Shown in pieces: positions 1 to 11,934 of a DNA stretch of 64,000 bases. The stretch comes from Fasciola hepatica (Eukaryota > Platyhelminthes > Trematoda > Plagiorchiida > Fasciolidae), in NCBI GenBank assembly GCA_948099385.1, contig CANUEZ040000199.1:1436001-1500000 (forward strand), in the 5' to 3' direction. The notes below the pieces were generated by a model that was given only the letters and a program-made list of their open reading frames with translations, did not search any database and had not been told where the DNA came from. The translations under genes were made by a program, and so were the position numbers. Every line of letters starts with the position of its first letter. Position 1 is the stretch's first letter.

Positions 1-237
1 AAATCATGCACATCCGCTGTCTTGAAGACACTTTCAAGGTTCGTATTGCGTAGAATATCCTTTGAGTCAAGAACTCATGACCCCGGCCGGTTTGAATATT
101 GCCACCCAAGCAGCACGCGAGCTTTCTTTGGATCTATTACATTCAAAGTGGTGATGCTGATCAGTGCAGCATTCAGTGCAACGTCTGGTTCATAGACTCT
201 GATTGTTAGCAGTCATGATAACTCGTCAACAGAATAG
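1..237. other. Unrecognised flank left of a Gypsy element
   Basis: No reading frame, RNA or repeat could be recognised here. It borders the 3' LTR of the minus-strand Gypsy element. I could not identify a target duplication joining this flank to the sequence right of 4745. Confidence 0.4.
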
Positions 238-536
238 TGACATACAGTACTAGTGTAATATTTACCAAGATACGCCAGGGACGGAAGTTGTACATCGCAA
301 GCAGCTCGTTCAGACATCGACGAAACTAACCAAAAATTACAAACATGTTTCATTTGCAAAGTCTCTGTCCTATCCACTTGAAGACAGTCACCATCCAGAC
401 TAAGGAGCAGTCGTGTGGTTTGAATGTCGTCGTTTACTACATTGATTTTACTCCCTTGGACGTAGCGGCATGTGATGATCCATAATTGTCCATAGTTGCG
501 TTTCAGCAATCAACTACTTACTAAGTAGTACATACA
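238..536 (-). repeat. 3' LTR of Gypsy-A
   Basis: About 230 bp (roughly 305-536) match 4525-4745 almost base for base; the remaining part is more diverged. On the minus strand the LTR begins TGTATGTACTA directly after a polypurine run. The left edge at about 238 is an estimate. Confidence 0.75.
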
Positions 537-660
537 CTCCTCCCCCCCTCCGACGAAAAAAAACGATCCATGTTCTTTGGATTCTCTCCAGATCCTTCTC
601 TTCTCTGTATTTCTTTTCTCCAGTCTGCTCCGTGGGGTTTTCCTCATGAAGCCGAACACT

Positions 661-1722
661 CTACGTGGCGTGATTTGTTGGGGGGTCTTCACGCCAACGT
701 TGTAGCTCACACCGGTGCACATACAGTTCTTCGTGAGTGCACCCTATCTTATAGAGTGGGTGGCGGGCTTCCAAGATCGAGTACGGCCCTCTCCACTTAG
801 GAAGCAGCTTCCGCGATCCAGGACTACTAATGAGTCCCCAGAAGGGCTGCTTGTATTTTACCCGAGCGCCCACCGCAAACGATTCTGGTTCAGTGGTAAT
901 TTGCGTACGAGAGGCTTGCTTTGAGCTTTCTTCAGTTTCCTTCAGGCTTTGTTGTGCTTCTGTTCTTGCTTTATGGAGTTCGGCTGGTCCAATCTGAAAA
1001 GATAGTCATATGCCCACTCCGAGATCAACGGGCAATCTTGCTAGCCTGCCATACATCAATTGAAACGGGGAATATTTCGTGCTGGATTGCTTGGAGGCGC
1101 GATGTGACAGTAATAACAACGGTAGTGCCTGCTCCCGAACTCCGCCTTTTTTCGCCAACCATCCCTTGATAGTGCGATTGTTCCGTTCCGTAAGACCATT
1201 GGTTTGGGCATGATATGGGGTTGTGAGTATCCTTCGTATTACAAGTTTCTCCAGACATGCTCGAAATTCATCGCTCTCAAAACACGGACCTTGGTCGGTG
1301 ATGATCGATTGCGGAACCCCATGACCGCCTACGATATGTTCCGTCACCACCGTACTGACAGTATTGGCGGGTTGATCCGGAACGCCGACGGCCTCGGTCC
1401 AGCGCGTTAAATGTTTGGTCATAACCACTATGTATTGATTGCCTCGATGTGACTTCGGAAATGGCTCCATCAGATCAATGGACCACAATTCTCCTATCTC
1501 TGAAACTGGAATAGACGGTATCGGACACTGAGCTGCGCGCGAGTCGGACTTAAAAAGTTCGTATCGCTCGCAGGCCAAGACTTGGTTCATTACATCGTTC
1601 CGCATACTTGGGTAATATGCTCTTTGCTGCAGTAAGTCATGTGTTCGACTGTGGCCGGTGTAGGCCAACTCGTGACACTCTTTGATTAGTTGGTTGCGCA
1701 TGTTTTCAGGCGCGACGACCAC
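661..1722 (-). pseudogene. Integrase of Gypsy-A with GPY-like C-terminal module, broken
   Basis: The frame 1722-1006 reads as a retroviral-type integrase, the enzyme that joins element cDNA to chromosomal DNA. Visible are an incomplete zinc-binding N-terminus, the first catalytic Asp in SIDLMEPF, the second in IITDQGPCFES, and the catalytic Glu in NGLTERNNRTIKGWL, so the DDE triad is present. The conserved block HAQTNGLTER is intact. A second frame (873-661) continues with KLLPKWRGPYSI and a VHRCELQRW end, which is the GPY/F module that follows Gypsy integrases. A frame break separates the two parts. Confidence 0.85.
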
Positions 1723-1743
1723 CGACCCTTTTGACCCGGACCG

Positions 1744-2605
1744 TCACTTCATTAGTACACCTGCGGCGCTCAGATGGAGCTGCTTCCAGGTTGGTCGCCA
1801 CAGATGCTGTTCATCGTTTGTTAGCACTGTTTCACCATTTACCAGTGCTTGAATTACTTTCTTCAGTTGTCGATCTTGTCGCTGTTGATCTACCAGTCTC
1901 TGGGGCTCTTGCTCCAGTTGCAGCACGTTGACTCCGGTAAGAATCCTGATATGAGGATCCGTTTCCTCAGAAGGGGACAGAACATTGGTCATCGTCCGTA
2001 CCAGCGACATGATCAATGGTAAAACCAAAGTCCTGGAGACGAAGTGTCCATCGGGCCAGTTTGCCTCTAGGATCCTTTGTTGTCTTGATCCAATCCAACG
2101 ATTTGTGATCACTCTCAATATGAAATCGTTGGCCTAGCAGATACGGTTGCCACTTCTCCAACGCCCACACGATAGCCGAACATTCCTTTTCAGTTGTAGA
2201 ATATTTTCTCTTCGCTGGCATGAGCACTGTGCTTGCGTATTCTACCACACCATTCATCTGCTTTAGCACTGCTCCGATACCTACGTCGCTGGCATCTGTA
2301 CTGACCGTGAACAGATCACCAACGACTGGCAGCCGCAACGTGAGATGTTCGTTCGACATGGTACGTTGGATTTGACAGAACGCCTGATTCGCCTCCGAGC
2401 TCCATTTAAATTTGTGCTCCTTCTTGAGAAGGGCGTACAAAGTCTCCACCGTAGATGTGAAATTTGTCACAAATCGACTGTAGTATGCAGCACAACTCAG
2501 AAACCGTCTCATTGATCTTTTAGAGGTCGGTACTGGAAATTCCTTCAGTCTGAGAATTTTCTCGGGAAGAGGTCGTAGTTCTCCGTTGCCTACCTTGTGG
2601 CCCAA
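1744..2605 (-). pseudogene. RNase H and connection region of Gypsy-A, broken
   Basis: The frame 2605-1967 carries the end of the RT thumb (SMRRFLSCAAYYSRFV), then an RNase H module with the catalytic Asp in FTVSTDASDVGIGAVL, the Glu in TTEKECSAIVWAL and the Asp in FHIESDHKSLDWI. RNase H degrades the RNA strand of the cDNA hybrid. The next frame (2118-1744) overlaps it and carries the linker toward integrase, so there is a frameshift near 2000-2100. Confidence 0.85.
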
Positions 2606-2623
2606 AAGAGTGACTATCAGTCT

Positions 2624-3643
2624 TCATATCTGAGACTTTGGTCCGTTTATTCTCAGTCCAGCTTCCTTCACGCGCCTCAACAAGTTCTTTAAATGTACAA
2701 CATGTTCGTTTACCGTCCTACTGTAGATCATGATATCATCGCCGTAGACCGCGGCGTTTGTTAGTCCTGCCAACAACTTAAGCATTAGCAGACGAAAGGT
2801 AAATGGTGCCTCTGGTAGACCGAATGGCATCCTCAGAAAACGGTATTGCTTGTCCCCGACCGAGAATGCTGTTTTATCTTGATCCCCCTTCTTCATTGGA
2901 ACTTGTCAGTATCCTGACCGCAGGTCGATCACCAAAAATATTGTGGCTGCTTGCAATTTACCAAAAATCCCTGCTACCGAAGGCATCGGCTTGTGTATGG
3001 TTACGTAGTTTACACGTCGAAAATCAACACAAAATCGGATTTTCCCATTGGGCTTTCTAACGAGTAGCACAGGTGAGTTGTACGTGCTCCGCGTTTCTTC
3101 GATAACTCCTTCTAGCATATTGTTCACTTGTCGTTTTACCTCATCTTCCAGATGGACGGGAATACGACGAGGTCCATATGGTCGAAAAGCCTCAGGTTTT
3201 GTAGGTATTTCGTGTTCCACCCAGTCACAAAAACCGTGTGGGTCTTCATCCGTCGTAAACAGCTCCGAGAATTCTTGTATGGTCGGTTGAAACGCCGGGT
3301 TCACAATGCTGCATATTTGGCTTGCAATGGACTCACATGTCTGTTTGGATGGTTGATGAACAACTGGTATTGAGCCAAACTTCGTGTTCAACCGATATCC
3401 TTTTAGATCAATCACAGCATTCAGTGTCCGCAGGAGATCGGCGCCGAGTATTGTTTCGTTGGTATCGCGTGATATTATGAACGCATGCATCAAGGTCCTA
3501 TCGTTTAGTCGAACCATCCTTTGGGCCGTTCCGTCTATATTCAGTGTGTGTCCTCCCACCGTCCTGACTTCCATGGTACATGACTGCACCTTCTCCCCTG
3601 GCAAACGCCTAGTCAACGAAACCGCCGCACCGGTATCTTTCAA
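2624..3643 (-). pseudogene. Protease and reverse transcriptase of Gypsy-A, broken
   Basis: Frame 3643-2906 starts in the aspartic protease, with the active-site motif DTGAAVSL, and runs on into RT with STYNSPVLLVRKPNGKIR and FCVDFRRVNYVTIHKPMP. Frame 2896-2624 continues with FRMPFGL-like residues (RMPFGLPEAPFTF) and the catalytic box VYGDDIMIYS (2723-2749). The box reads YGDD where Gypsy RTs more often have a hydrophobic residue before DD. The two frames are separated by a stop/frameshift at about 2900. Protease and RT mature and copy the element RNA in retrotransposition. Confidence 0.88.
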
Positions 3644-3779
3644 ACAAACTTCATTACGCCCAATAATCTCGACCTGTGCTCGTATAGCCCCACGATCTAC
3701 TGTCTCGATAACGACCTAATTTCGAGAACACGGTAAGTAGGAGTTCAAATCTCTATTTCTTGCCCCATGCTGCCGGCTT

Positions 3780-4180
3780 TTGTGACATTGACGTCAAAAG
3801 TGCCCCACTTTTCCGCAGTAAAAACACCGGTCTTGGTTCGGTTTGCTTGCAGTTACCGGTATGAACTTCTTTTGAAAAGCCATCCGTGATATTTCCTCAA
3901 TGCACTCATTCGCCAGTCCTGTGTCTTCTGCGTTTGACACATTTGCCACCGTCGTGTCGGGATTGGGTAACTCACGGGCGGCCTCCGTCAACTGTAAAAT
4001 ATCCATCTTGCAGCCGACGCAGGACGATACGTGTTCGGTCTTGCATGGGCTCTGGCAAGCTGTCCACAAAGCGGTCCGCCAGCAGCTGAGCACGTGCCTC
4101 TCTGTCCAGCGTGGGCAACGCGCGGTCCAGGAGCGAACGGAGAGAGACGGCATGTACCAACGCGTCCGCGCCAACTCCAA
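3780..4180 (-). pseudogene. Gag remnant with CCHC zinc knuckle, Gypsy-A
   Basis: Two overlapping minus frames hold the gag-like sequence. One (4160-3972) has a capsid-like stretch around LLADRFVDSLPEPMQD, and the other (to 3794) has the nucleocapsid knuckle CFYCGKVGHF. The expected last Cys of the C-X2-C-X4-H-X4-C knuckle is present, but a TGA stop falls between His and that Cys. Gag packages element RNA in the virus-like particle. Confidence 0.75.
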
Positions 4181-4447
4181 ACTGGGCCGCCTAGCCTCCT
4201 GACGGTCGGCCGAAGTGTCGAATCCCCCAACCAGGGCGTCCTTAGCGGCTGCTCACTCCATCTTTCCCGGGCCTCTTCGCGCCGCATCAAGCACGGCCCG
4301 CGCTCTGGCCCTTGAGAAGCGCTCGAAGGGTTGCCTACTTACCCCGGTCCGACCGAATCCCCGAGAACTCCACCAGGTCCTCGAATTACTCTAGGAAGTT
4401 TCGTATGTCCCCGTCTCCGAAGACCTGTGACTACAGGGTCTTCATCC

Positions 4448-4745
4448 TGGTCACGGCATCAATCGTAATAATCACAACATGTGGTAAGCAGGAAGTTTGT
4501 TTATCACAAACGGCTCGTTCAGACATCGACGAAACTAACCAAAAATTACAAACATGTTTCATTTGCAAAGTCTCTGTCCTATCCACTTGAAGACAGTCAC
4601 CATCCAGACTGAGGAGCAGTCGTGTGGTTTGAATGTCGTCGTTTACTACATTGATTTTACTCCCTTGGACGTAGCGGCGTGTGATGATCCATAATTGTCC
4701 ATAGTTTCGTTTCAGCAATCAACTACTTACTAAGTAGTATACGCA
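4448..4745 (-). repeat. 5' LTR of Gypsy-A
   Basis: Direct repeat partner of the left LTR, and on the minus strand the 5' copy. It ends at the right with TGCGTATACTAC read in element orientation. I could not identify a convincing primer-binding site next to its inner edge. Confidence 0.72.
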
Positions 4746-5525
4746 CTCCTCCACACTAGTAAAACCAAGTTGCCCCAAAAATTACGAGCACTTTTCCGGA
4801 AGACAAAGCTGAGGGAAAACAGAGAGAGAGCTGTCAAAGGGTTTCCAATAATGTACGGTGATTGTGCTAGTGATAAGGAAAGGTGTGAGGGTTTGTGAGA
4901 ACGTTTTAAATATATATTCACTCCCGGAAATATCGGTTTAGCCATTCCAGGTTGGATTGAGACGGGTGATTATCCAGACATTGGCCTTCTTTTGGCTTGT
5001 TCTTTTGATACGCTGTTAGTCCTTTCATCGTACTTCTTACCCGCTCGTTCAAGTAAAGTAAATGCTTTATGCACTCCGAAAGGTGCGTGATCAGTAAATA
5101 TTCCGATGAACATTCCTACATGTAAGTAACTGGCAAATGTCTTCGTGCAATGTTGACTTAATAACTTATACGTTTCATAAGGTAAACCGATTATGCACCA
5201 TCAGGAACTGCTTCTTAACAAATTGCAATTGAAAGCTTTCATCAAGACATAAACAACCACGTTATTTGTGGCCACAGTTCCCAATCAGATCAATTACTTT
5301 TTGCCGTGAACCTGTGATAGTTTTTGCAACAACAACTCAGCAACCATGTAGCAACAATCGTGGGTAATATGCCCTTTATAGACTGAGTTGAGGCACTATC
5401 AATGATTTCAAAAACCACCTCATGGGTTTAGAAAACCCTATTTAGTTTGAGAACCGAAGACAATGGTTGTTTCCCGCCTACAGAAAAAGCACCTAATTTG
5501 TCAGCTTGTCGTAGGTGATAGTCGG
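4746..5525. other. No recognisable feature
   Basis: Read on both strands, this stretch shows no known protein motif, tRNA-like box or strong repeat. It may be host intergenic sequence or very old repeats. Confidence 0.4.
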
Positions 5526-5529
5526 ATGG

Positions 5530-5790
5530 ACAGACGTACGGCTAGTTGATCGATGAGGCGTGCCACACGGAGATAATAACCAGCTATTACTGTGACGGGA
5601 TGTGCTGACTCATGGTCGACAGCCGGCCATGTCTCGTCAGTAATCAGCATGTCAGCACCTGTCCGGAATCCAGGTCAGTGCTTGTGTAAGCGGATGTGCA
5701 AGTGACCAAGATGCGGAACAATGAGACGCGAACGCAGTCCCGTCACGTGGTAACTGGTCATGTGACCAATCAACTAATCGCAAGACAGGC
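5530..5790. repeat. Imperfect foldback (inverted repeat) element
   Basis: The left part (GCTAGTTGATCG ... AACCAGCTATTACTGTGACG) pairs imperfectly with the reverse complement of about 5735-5785, including shared CGTGACGGG and CTAGTTGAT blocks. A second, shorter inverted pair (GTGCTGAC / GTCAGCAC) lies inside. It could be a MITE-like element or a self-pairing regulatory region. No target duplication was found. Confidence 0.35.
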
Positions 5791-5799
5791 AACCTGATT

Positions 5800-6690
5800 C
5801 CAGCATGAAGCGGTTAGTCAGCGTTGCAACGATTGACGTCAGTGGTGGTTTTTTCCTGTATAAACGATGTGTTTTGTGCTAATAAGATGAGGTGATTCGT
5901 GAGTGGAATGGACTTCTCAGTAGAGTTAGTGGGACAGAACTCAACGATTACCAAATCAGATTCACAGATGGAATCTTTCTCGGCCTTCCACCAAATTCCA
6001 TATCGCGTTTATTAGGGAAAGGCAGATGTAGAGATTCATTCCAACTCTGTCTTGGGTTTGATAAAGTCTCTTCTGCAACAGGCATGTAATATCAGCCCCG
6101 AAGTCTGCGGAAGACAAAATATGCGCATAAAATCAAAGTGAAACAAAATGGCCTAGAGCTCCGTCAGTATTCTCACTCAGTTCTGTGTGGAAAGTCTCTC
6201 GGTAGAAAAATAACGAGAAAAATGACCTTAAAAAAGAGCTCAAAGTAATTACAAAATGGGCTTGTTGACGGTAGAAAGATAAGTTTTGACGTTGTTCTAC
6301 GGTATTTACACCCTGGCATATTCCAAATTATAAAACCCGGTAAGTAGGTGGCAAATCCCTTGTACAAGTTACTATTTCGGGTACTTTTTAATAACTAGCA
6401 TTCAATCTGACGGCTCCAGTTTTCGCTTCTATTTCTCGGAATAATTCCAACGGAAGGGAGCCACGATAGGGGAAATAGAATGAGCAACGAGAGATATATG
6501 TGTTATTCAAAGCACTGAAACTGACAGGACTCCATAGAACTACTGGAGTCCGGAACTACGTACACCGTAACAGAAAAAAATGTCAAAACTGTAGAACTAC
6601 GCGCTTATCTTATTGCATAATTCATATATAACTGCATGTTCAAATGAATTAATGGATGGATCTGAAGTTAACCGGTAAGATTCTGCCTTT
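5800..6690. other. No recognisable feature
   Basis: It contains a 65-codon open frame at 5892-6089 with no recognisable motif. A TATAAA-like sequence near 5858 could be chance. Nothing else supports a gene. Confidence 0.35.
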
Positions 6691-6734
6691 GGAGTACTTG
6701 CTGATAGGGATTTTGAATGGCTACTCCTGGACTG

Positions 6735-7715
6735 ATAAAATGTTTTTTGCAGTCTCGATAGATCGGTGTTGTACAATCCATTATCCGGATCAGGAGTTTA
6801 TCAAAATTTATGCAGGTTGATTCGTGATTATTTCACCGACCGCACTTGGTTTACGTCACTTATTGGGATGACATCCTCCCGACCGCTTGATAATGACGGT
6901 GTCATACGGAGCGCCGTCTTATCACCCCACTCTTTTCCTTGTACGTAAAACAATTACTTGTTCGATTTTCACTCACTTTGTGTAACTAAGCAGATGACGT
7001 CATTTTCGGATGCCCGCATACTAGACCAGAGGCCACTTTCGCAATCCAAAGCGGACCAGATCATATTTTAAACTAATCATCATCCTGATCTCTCAATTCG
7101 AATGCATCTAAATTTCACGATTTATCCTTTTATTTATCATCCAGAGAATCAAATCAAATAGTGCTGACGGACCGCATCTCTTTTCTGTACACAACAAAAG
7201 TGTTTCCGCTTCGCCCACAGCCAAATTCCACAGTATTTCACTTACTGTCGCCGTCAGTGCACCTCAGTGAGATGTTTTGCAAAGCTAGAAAGCTATCCTT
7301 TTTCCCTCAGACTACATGTGCTCTCCGCTCCTCCTAAATGCATTTCAAAAGTTGTAACTAACTGCATTATTCTCAATTGGCTTTACTGCTCCCCAGTAAT
7401 CTTCCCTGGTCTACTGAAAAAGGACTTTCAGTTGATCATAAGATCCGTAAAACGCATCTCTAGATGCAGTGGCAAATCGAGAGTTACTCTTGTTGACTCC
7501 ATCATAAACAAACGTTTTTGTGCTTGTGATAGTTTTACGTCCAAAATCCCCTTTCATTCCCATCTTCCCCACCCTGTGAACTTACAAAGGCTGCATTTAC
7601 ATCCGCCACTTGGTCGAAATTCGAAATGCCGTTCACATGCACTTCTGCATATCGTAATTCTCCTTTGCCATATCTCACTCGTCCACTTGTTGATCTGAAG
7701 GACTTTTTCTCAGAA
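6735..7715 (+). pseudogene. CR1-like LINE reverse transcriptase, decayed fragment
   Basis: The frame at 6766-6948 matches the fingers/palm of a non-LTR RT: GVYQNLCRLIRDYFTDRT is followed by a degenerate GVIQGAVLSP-type block (GVIRSAVLSPHSF). The catalytic A-D-D follows at 6990-6998, but the preceding Tyr/Phe codon is a TAA stop (6987-6989). After a decayed stretch, 7267-7698 has the C-terminal signature of CR1-like elements (LYCSPVIFPGLLKKDFQLI and LHPPLGRNSK). The order and spacing fit one 5'-truncated insertion with an internal loss. Confidence 0.72.
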
Positions 7716-7729
7716 CTAAGAAATGGCTT

Positions 7730-8595
7730 GAATGTTGATCAATAACCCGTTTTTTTACTCTTTTTTCCTTCGATGGAATCGTGCATATATTGCATAATCC
7801 AATCCGCAGAAATGGTATAAAATGCCGAAAATTCACCCTTTTGGGTGCATAAAACAACTATTGACTAGACTTGAAGCTTCTCACCGTACGTGGTCACAAA
7901 GCTGTGTTTTTCGGTGTCCCTTGAACTATATGCCAAATTGCCACAATATGGAAGCTGAAATTGACTCGGAAGCTAACTGTACCTCAATATTTGTCAGACC
8001 CAAGAGTAAAGTCAGCTGCATTTCAGGACTTGGATAAATAAATCCCATTGACAACGTCAATGACCGTGTGTTGCAGTTGTTCACCGACTGAATGACAATG
8101 TTTCTTCTCTGGAACAGTGCACTTGAAATCCTTTGCACATCAACAGCCGACTGTTTAATTACACCGAACCTTTAGTCGTTCCTAATCTCAAACTCAGTTT
8201 ATGTAGGCAACTTAAAAGTCTGTCAGTGTAGCGTTGCTCTGGTGCACATATAGCATGACCCTCCCGTCTCCTTCCCTAACGGGATGAGAATATAACCATA
8301 TTGATTTCATCGACCATAGTATCTTCAGTATGTGTTGATAAGTTGGTTTATTGTTTTTTAAACGTCTTATTCACTTTCTTTTATTGTAAGGTAGTAGTAC
8401 ATATTTCAGGAAGAGGGGCGCGGCCAATCAGAGACTGCCAGTTGAAGAAGTTATTGGCGGTGACCCGAAGATATGCCTCTGCCGTAACCGCAGTTTTCGC
8501 CGGTTAAGCTGATGGAAAGTAGTACTGAAGATAGTTTAAACTATTGCTTCCGGCTTCAGTATCCGAACTGGTGATGAGAATTAAATGATCCTGCG
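7730..8595. other. No recognisable feature
   Basis: Only short open frames (for example 7822-8037 and 8301-8507) with no motif. Possibly the 3' tail of the preceding LINE plus unique sequence. Confidence 0.35.
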
Positions 8596-8639
8596 GAGAT
8601 TTAAATGCTTTCGAAAGTGGTGCAGAGCTCTGTAGTTTC

Positions 8640-8900
8640 TTATCCAGCATTCAACCAGCCAGAATAAGACAGACCTTGGAAGTCAGTTCGTCAAAAAGCA
8701 ACCAGATAGCTTTATGATTCGTCAGTACATTGTCTACCAATAGGGCCGTATCATGCGCCTTATTTATTTGAATATGGACTGAACAAAGTCGACATAATAC
8801 ATGATATCCACTGTCATCTTATCAGGTCCTGATTAACGCGGTTCCGTGCACAAGTTATTCCAGTACATACGGTTGGCCGGGAAGACTCATGTTTTACGTT
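8640..8900 (+). repeat. Interspersed repeat R1, copy 1
   Basis: It shares the block AGCTTTATGATTCGTCAGTA and a downstream TACGGTTGGCCGGG with the copies at 24.8-25.1 kb, 28.57-28.81 kb and, inverted, 18.7-19.05 kb. I do not recognise the family. Confidence 0.5.
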
Positions 8901-10000
8901 TCCAAAAAACAGATAGGTCTTGTTTCACTCCTTCATGTCCAGAGCTAAAGCTCGACGGGAAACCGGTCCAGTTTTGTAAATTCGTGGTATGACTACCCCA
9001 TCAGAGTGAGTTTGCACTCAGATTTATCTCAAAGGAGTAAGTGAAGCGGTCATTGGCAATCTTTTCAACTAATTCTTTTACGTTCAACTGAAAACCCGTA
9101 TGACACCAGTTCTCTAAACACTACCCAGTTCAACTAGGCAAACAGGATGACTTCATTGACAGAGTCATAGGTGCTGTTTTTCATTCGTCCTTTTATCCTT
9201 TTATTATTTTTATTTACTTCCTTTTCATTGTTTATTAATGGTAAAATAGTTGAGAAAGGGAGTCACAGTAAACTGAAGGCTGCTAATTGAGGTAAGTGAC
9301 GGACGAACGCTGCAAGGTTCGAATCCGAGACAAGAGGATCTAAAGCTCACTACGATGACCTTTTGGCCACTGTCAGTCACGGATTACAAAGAAGTCTGTA
9401 TTGATACCACACTGATATGTCATAATCGCACATGTCCTGCGTGATAAGCGAGGATCTTTAGTTTTCCTGAATCAATGTTTTTTTCTCTGTTGCCGTGCTC
9501 AAACGATAGACAAAACGTTAAACTGACTTTTTCTCTTTACCTTTTGTTCCATTTTTCACTGATGGTCTCGTACTTCAACAAAAAATAAACACTACCGACT
9601 TAATGCCCTCAATGGGGAAAGTTGATAGAAGCGAGAGCAATCGATGATTACAAAGTAAATTTAAGAATGCGAACAGTTTTCTTGGGTTCAAGACAGACGA
9701 TATATATTTCTGTAACTGGATTTTTTCGCTGACTTACTTAGTGACATAGTAACCCCTCCCAGATTGTGACCCTTCTGACGGTAATAAACTCCGTGCAAGA
9801 AACATTTTTGTTGTGCACGAAAATCTCCAGAAGAAATCTTTCACCATGCAATGAACCCCCAGATTCGAACAAGAAACACTTCCATTTTAATTTTACCCCC
9901 AGCAAAAAAATATTTTGAATTATATTTATTCCATGGTGTTTTCCAAACAGAAGTGGCCATCCCACTTATGGCTAGAGATAATAACTCATTTAGAATCGCT
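8901..10000. other. No gene; possible tRNA-derived piece near 9.3 kb
   Basis: A B-box-like sequence, AGGTTCGAATCC, occurs at about 9316-9327, but I could not place a convincing A box before it. The rest is AT-rich and featureless. Confidence 0.3.
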
Positions 10001-10002
10001 GG

Positions 10003-10160
10003 CAGGAGGTGGCCGAACGGTTAGCTTCCTGGATTTTTGGACAAAACCGACCTGGGCTCGATTCCCACCACGGCCGGTCAATTCCCCATTTGGCAGCATT
10101 TCACTGGCACCGACCCCCTTCCAGAGTTGTTGTACTTTGTTGTATAATAAATAAAGGTGG
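10003..10160 (+). repeat. tRNA-derived SINE
   Basis: An A box (GGTGGCCGAACGG, 10008-10020) and a B box (GGGCTCGATTCCC, 10054-10066) lie at tRNA spacing, as expected for an internal RNA polymerase III promoter. A tRNA-unrelated body of about 90 bp follows, ending in AATAAATAAAGG. The acceptor stem is not well paired, so this is not a functional tRNA gene. The A box resembles the tRNA-Leu/Ser type. Confidence 0.6.
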
Positions 10161-11586
10161 AAGTAAAAGAAGCATATACTGTGTTCGCCAAGTTTTATCT
10201 GAGCAGTACTGACGCAAACTTCCGTTGATTGGGGTGTAGGAAGGTTTCCATCTCACACTAAGACCTCCATATTGCTTGCTTGTGAAGAGGCCCTGCTGGA
10301 TGTTTATCTACACCAACACTGACACGATGATCAGTAATTACGATACTTGTAAGCTGTTTGTATCAATTTTTCATGAATCTTGAGATCACGTATCGCTCGC
10401 AAATTGTATTCAGTTGATTTTAGAGCTATCAAGTGGACACAAGCCAGTAACGACCATTCAGTCGGATCTGTGTAGCCGCTCTTGTATCGTGAGTTCACCA
10501 AGACGGATGAGAATGATGAATATTAATACATTCTTCTAGTTAAGAACATTTTCTCGAGTGTCTGGTAGACTTAAAATGCGCACTTTGGTAAACACCACAT
10601 TGGAAATGGTGTTAGTTATGTGACTGCTTCCTTTCAGCTATCCTCCTCTCTTGATGTTATACTTCTCAGAACGAAACAGTTTGATAGATCCTGACTAGTG
10701 TTTCTTGATTTGAGGAGGGAAATACTGTATATCTATTCGTTTCAATCTATTTGTTTATTGAACAGCATTCGTGCGTTACTTTTGAAATGGAAAGCGGGAC
10801 AACCAGAGCCTATTAAAAGGGTGAATTAACTGTTGTTGCCGCGGTTTGTACCCATAAACCTCAGGTCTGTAATTCGCCATAATGACTGTCCGACAGTCAT
10901 GAATCACTACCTGTTTCACTCGTTCACAGTTTTCCCCCACAAACATCTAATCTAGTTTGAATTCCCACTGAACTTTTACATCTTTTGACCACAGCAATGC
11001 AACTGCAAGGTCGCACATCGTTTTTTGTTTTCGAAATTACTGCGCATCCCTTGGTCAGTTTTTTGGTTACCCAGTCAGTCTACACACAAAGGGACTGGCA
11101 AAAGCTGGTAAACTAATCGACCGCACGGCTGCACGCGCGCATGTTTTGACCACGCTGACGTCAACAGAATATAAAAGTCCACCCGGTCACAAACCAAGCA
11201 AACAAGGTCGGAAAAGGTCAGGGTCATTTGTGGTTCGATATGAAAAGGACATCTACAAATCCACGCACACCTGGCCGAAGTCCACAATGACTCGGAGAAT
11301 CATGCCAAGCAGGCAACGGGACTAAGTTCAGCGTTCGAGCAACACATGTGTAAACGTATCCGAGCTTTGGATTCGGTATCTAAATGCGGGTAAACATAAT
11401 TCGTATTCTCGTTGTCATAAACGGAATGACTCACTAGTTAACGACCATAGATAACCAGCACGTAAAACTTCATGCAAAACGGAGGTACAAATGATTTGTT
11501 CTTATTCCATAAACAAATAAAAAACATCATGGTTGTAGAACTTGGATCAAAAGACATTACCGGCAAGGGAAGACGATCACCCAAAC
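10161..11586. other. No recognisable feature
   Basis: No motif, repeat partner in the window or RNA gene was found in 1.4 kb. Confidence 0.35.
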
Positions 11587-11934
11587 ATATCGAGGACGTT
11601 TGAGAAATTTGAAACATTCAGTCCCCTGTATACAATTCATTAGAACAGAGAGAAGACAAAAGTCGCGAGATGCAAGCATCAGTCAGCACTGAGTGCACAA
11701 AAACGATTGACCCAAAATGTTTGTTTACCTTGGCGTTAACACGACAGACTTCACTTACCCCAACATACGTACTGTAAGAGCTTTCGATCGTGCCTACTTT
11801 ACTGTTGCAATTACCCTCCTACTGTACCATGTATACATACTGACATGTTTTACGTCCGCGGTTGACAAGAGTAAAAGAAATGCTTGCATCTAGCGACTTA
11901 TGTCTTCTCTCTGTTCTAGTGAATATCAAGGACG
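11587..11934 (+). mobile_element. Short PLE-end derivative with terminal inverted repeats
   Basis: Its inner part (roughly 11680-11915) is a close copy of the right arm of the palindrome at 22.9-23.7 kb. Terminal inverted repeats of about 40 bp (beginning TAGAACAGAGAGAAGAC) face each other at 11641-11678 and 11881-11918. It is flanked by a 12-bp direct repeat with one mismatch, ATATCGAGGACG (11587-11598) and ATATCAAGGACG (11923-11934). The left arm, loop and inner right arm of the long palindrome are missing, joined at a short GCA overlap, so this reads as an internal deletion derivative. Confidence 0.7.

Larger units (their letters stand above)
238..4745 (-). mobile_element. Degenerate Gypsy-type LTR retrotransposon (Gypsy-A)
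   Basis: Two direct repeats of about 300 bp (238-536 and 4448-4745) bound remnants in the order gag, protease, RT, RNase H, integrase, GPY-like tail, all on the minus strand. This domain order, with integrase after RNase H, is that of the Ty3/Gypsy group. A purine-rich tract lies just inside the 3' LTR (537-553 read on the minus strand), as expected for plus-strand priming. The coding region is split into many frames by stops and frameshifts, so the copy cannot be autonomous. Its gag knuckle is of the CCHC type, so it belongs to a different family from the CsRn1-like element at 55.8-62.7 kb. LTR outer edges are approximate because the U5-side sequences have diverged. Confidence 0.85.

Noticed and set aside
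238..4745. Endogenous virus with an envelope gene
   Set aside because: No frame resembling an envelope was found between integrase and the 3' LTR; the element ends with the GPY-like module.
9280..9400. SINE from a B-box-like AGGTTCGAATCC
   Set aside because: No believable A box upstream and no repeat partner in the window.
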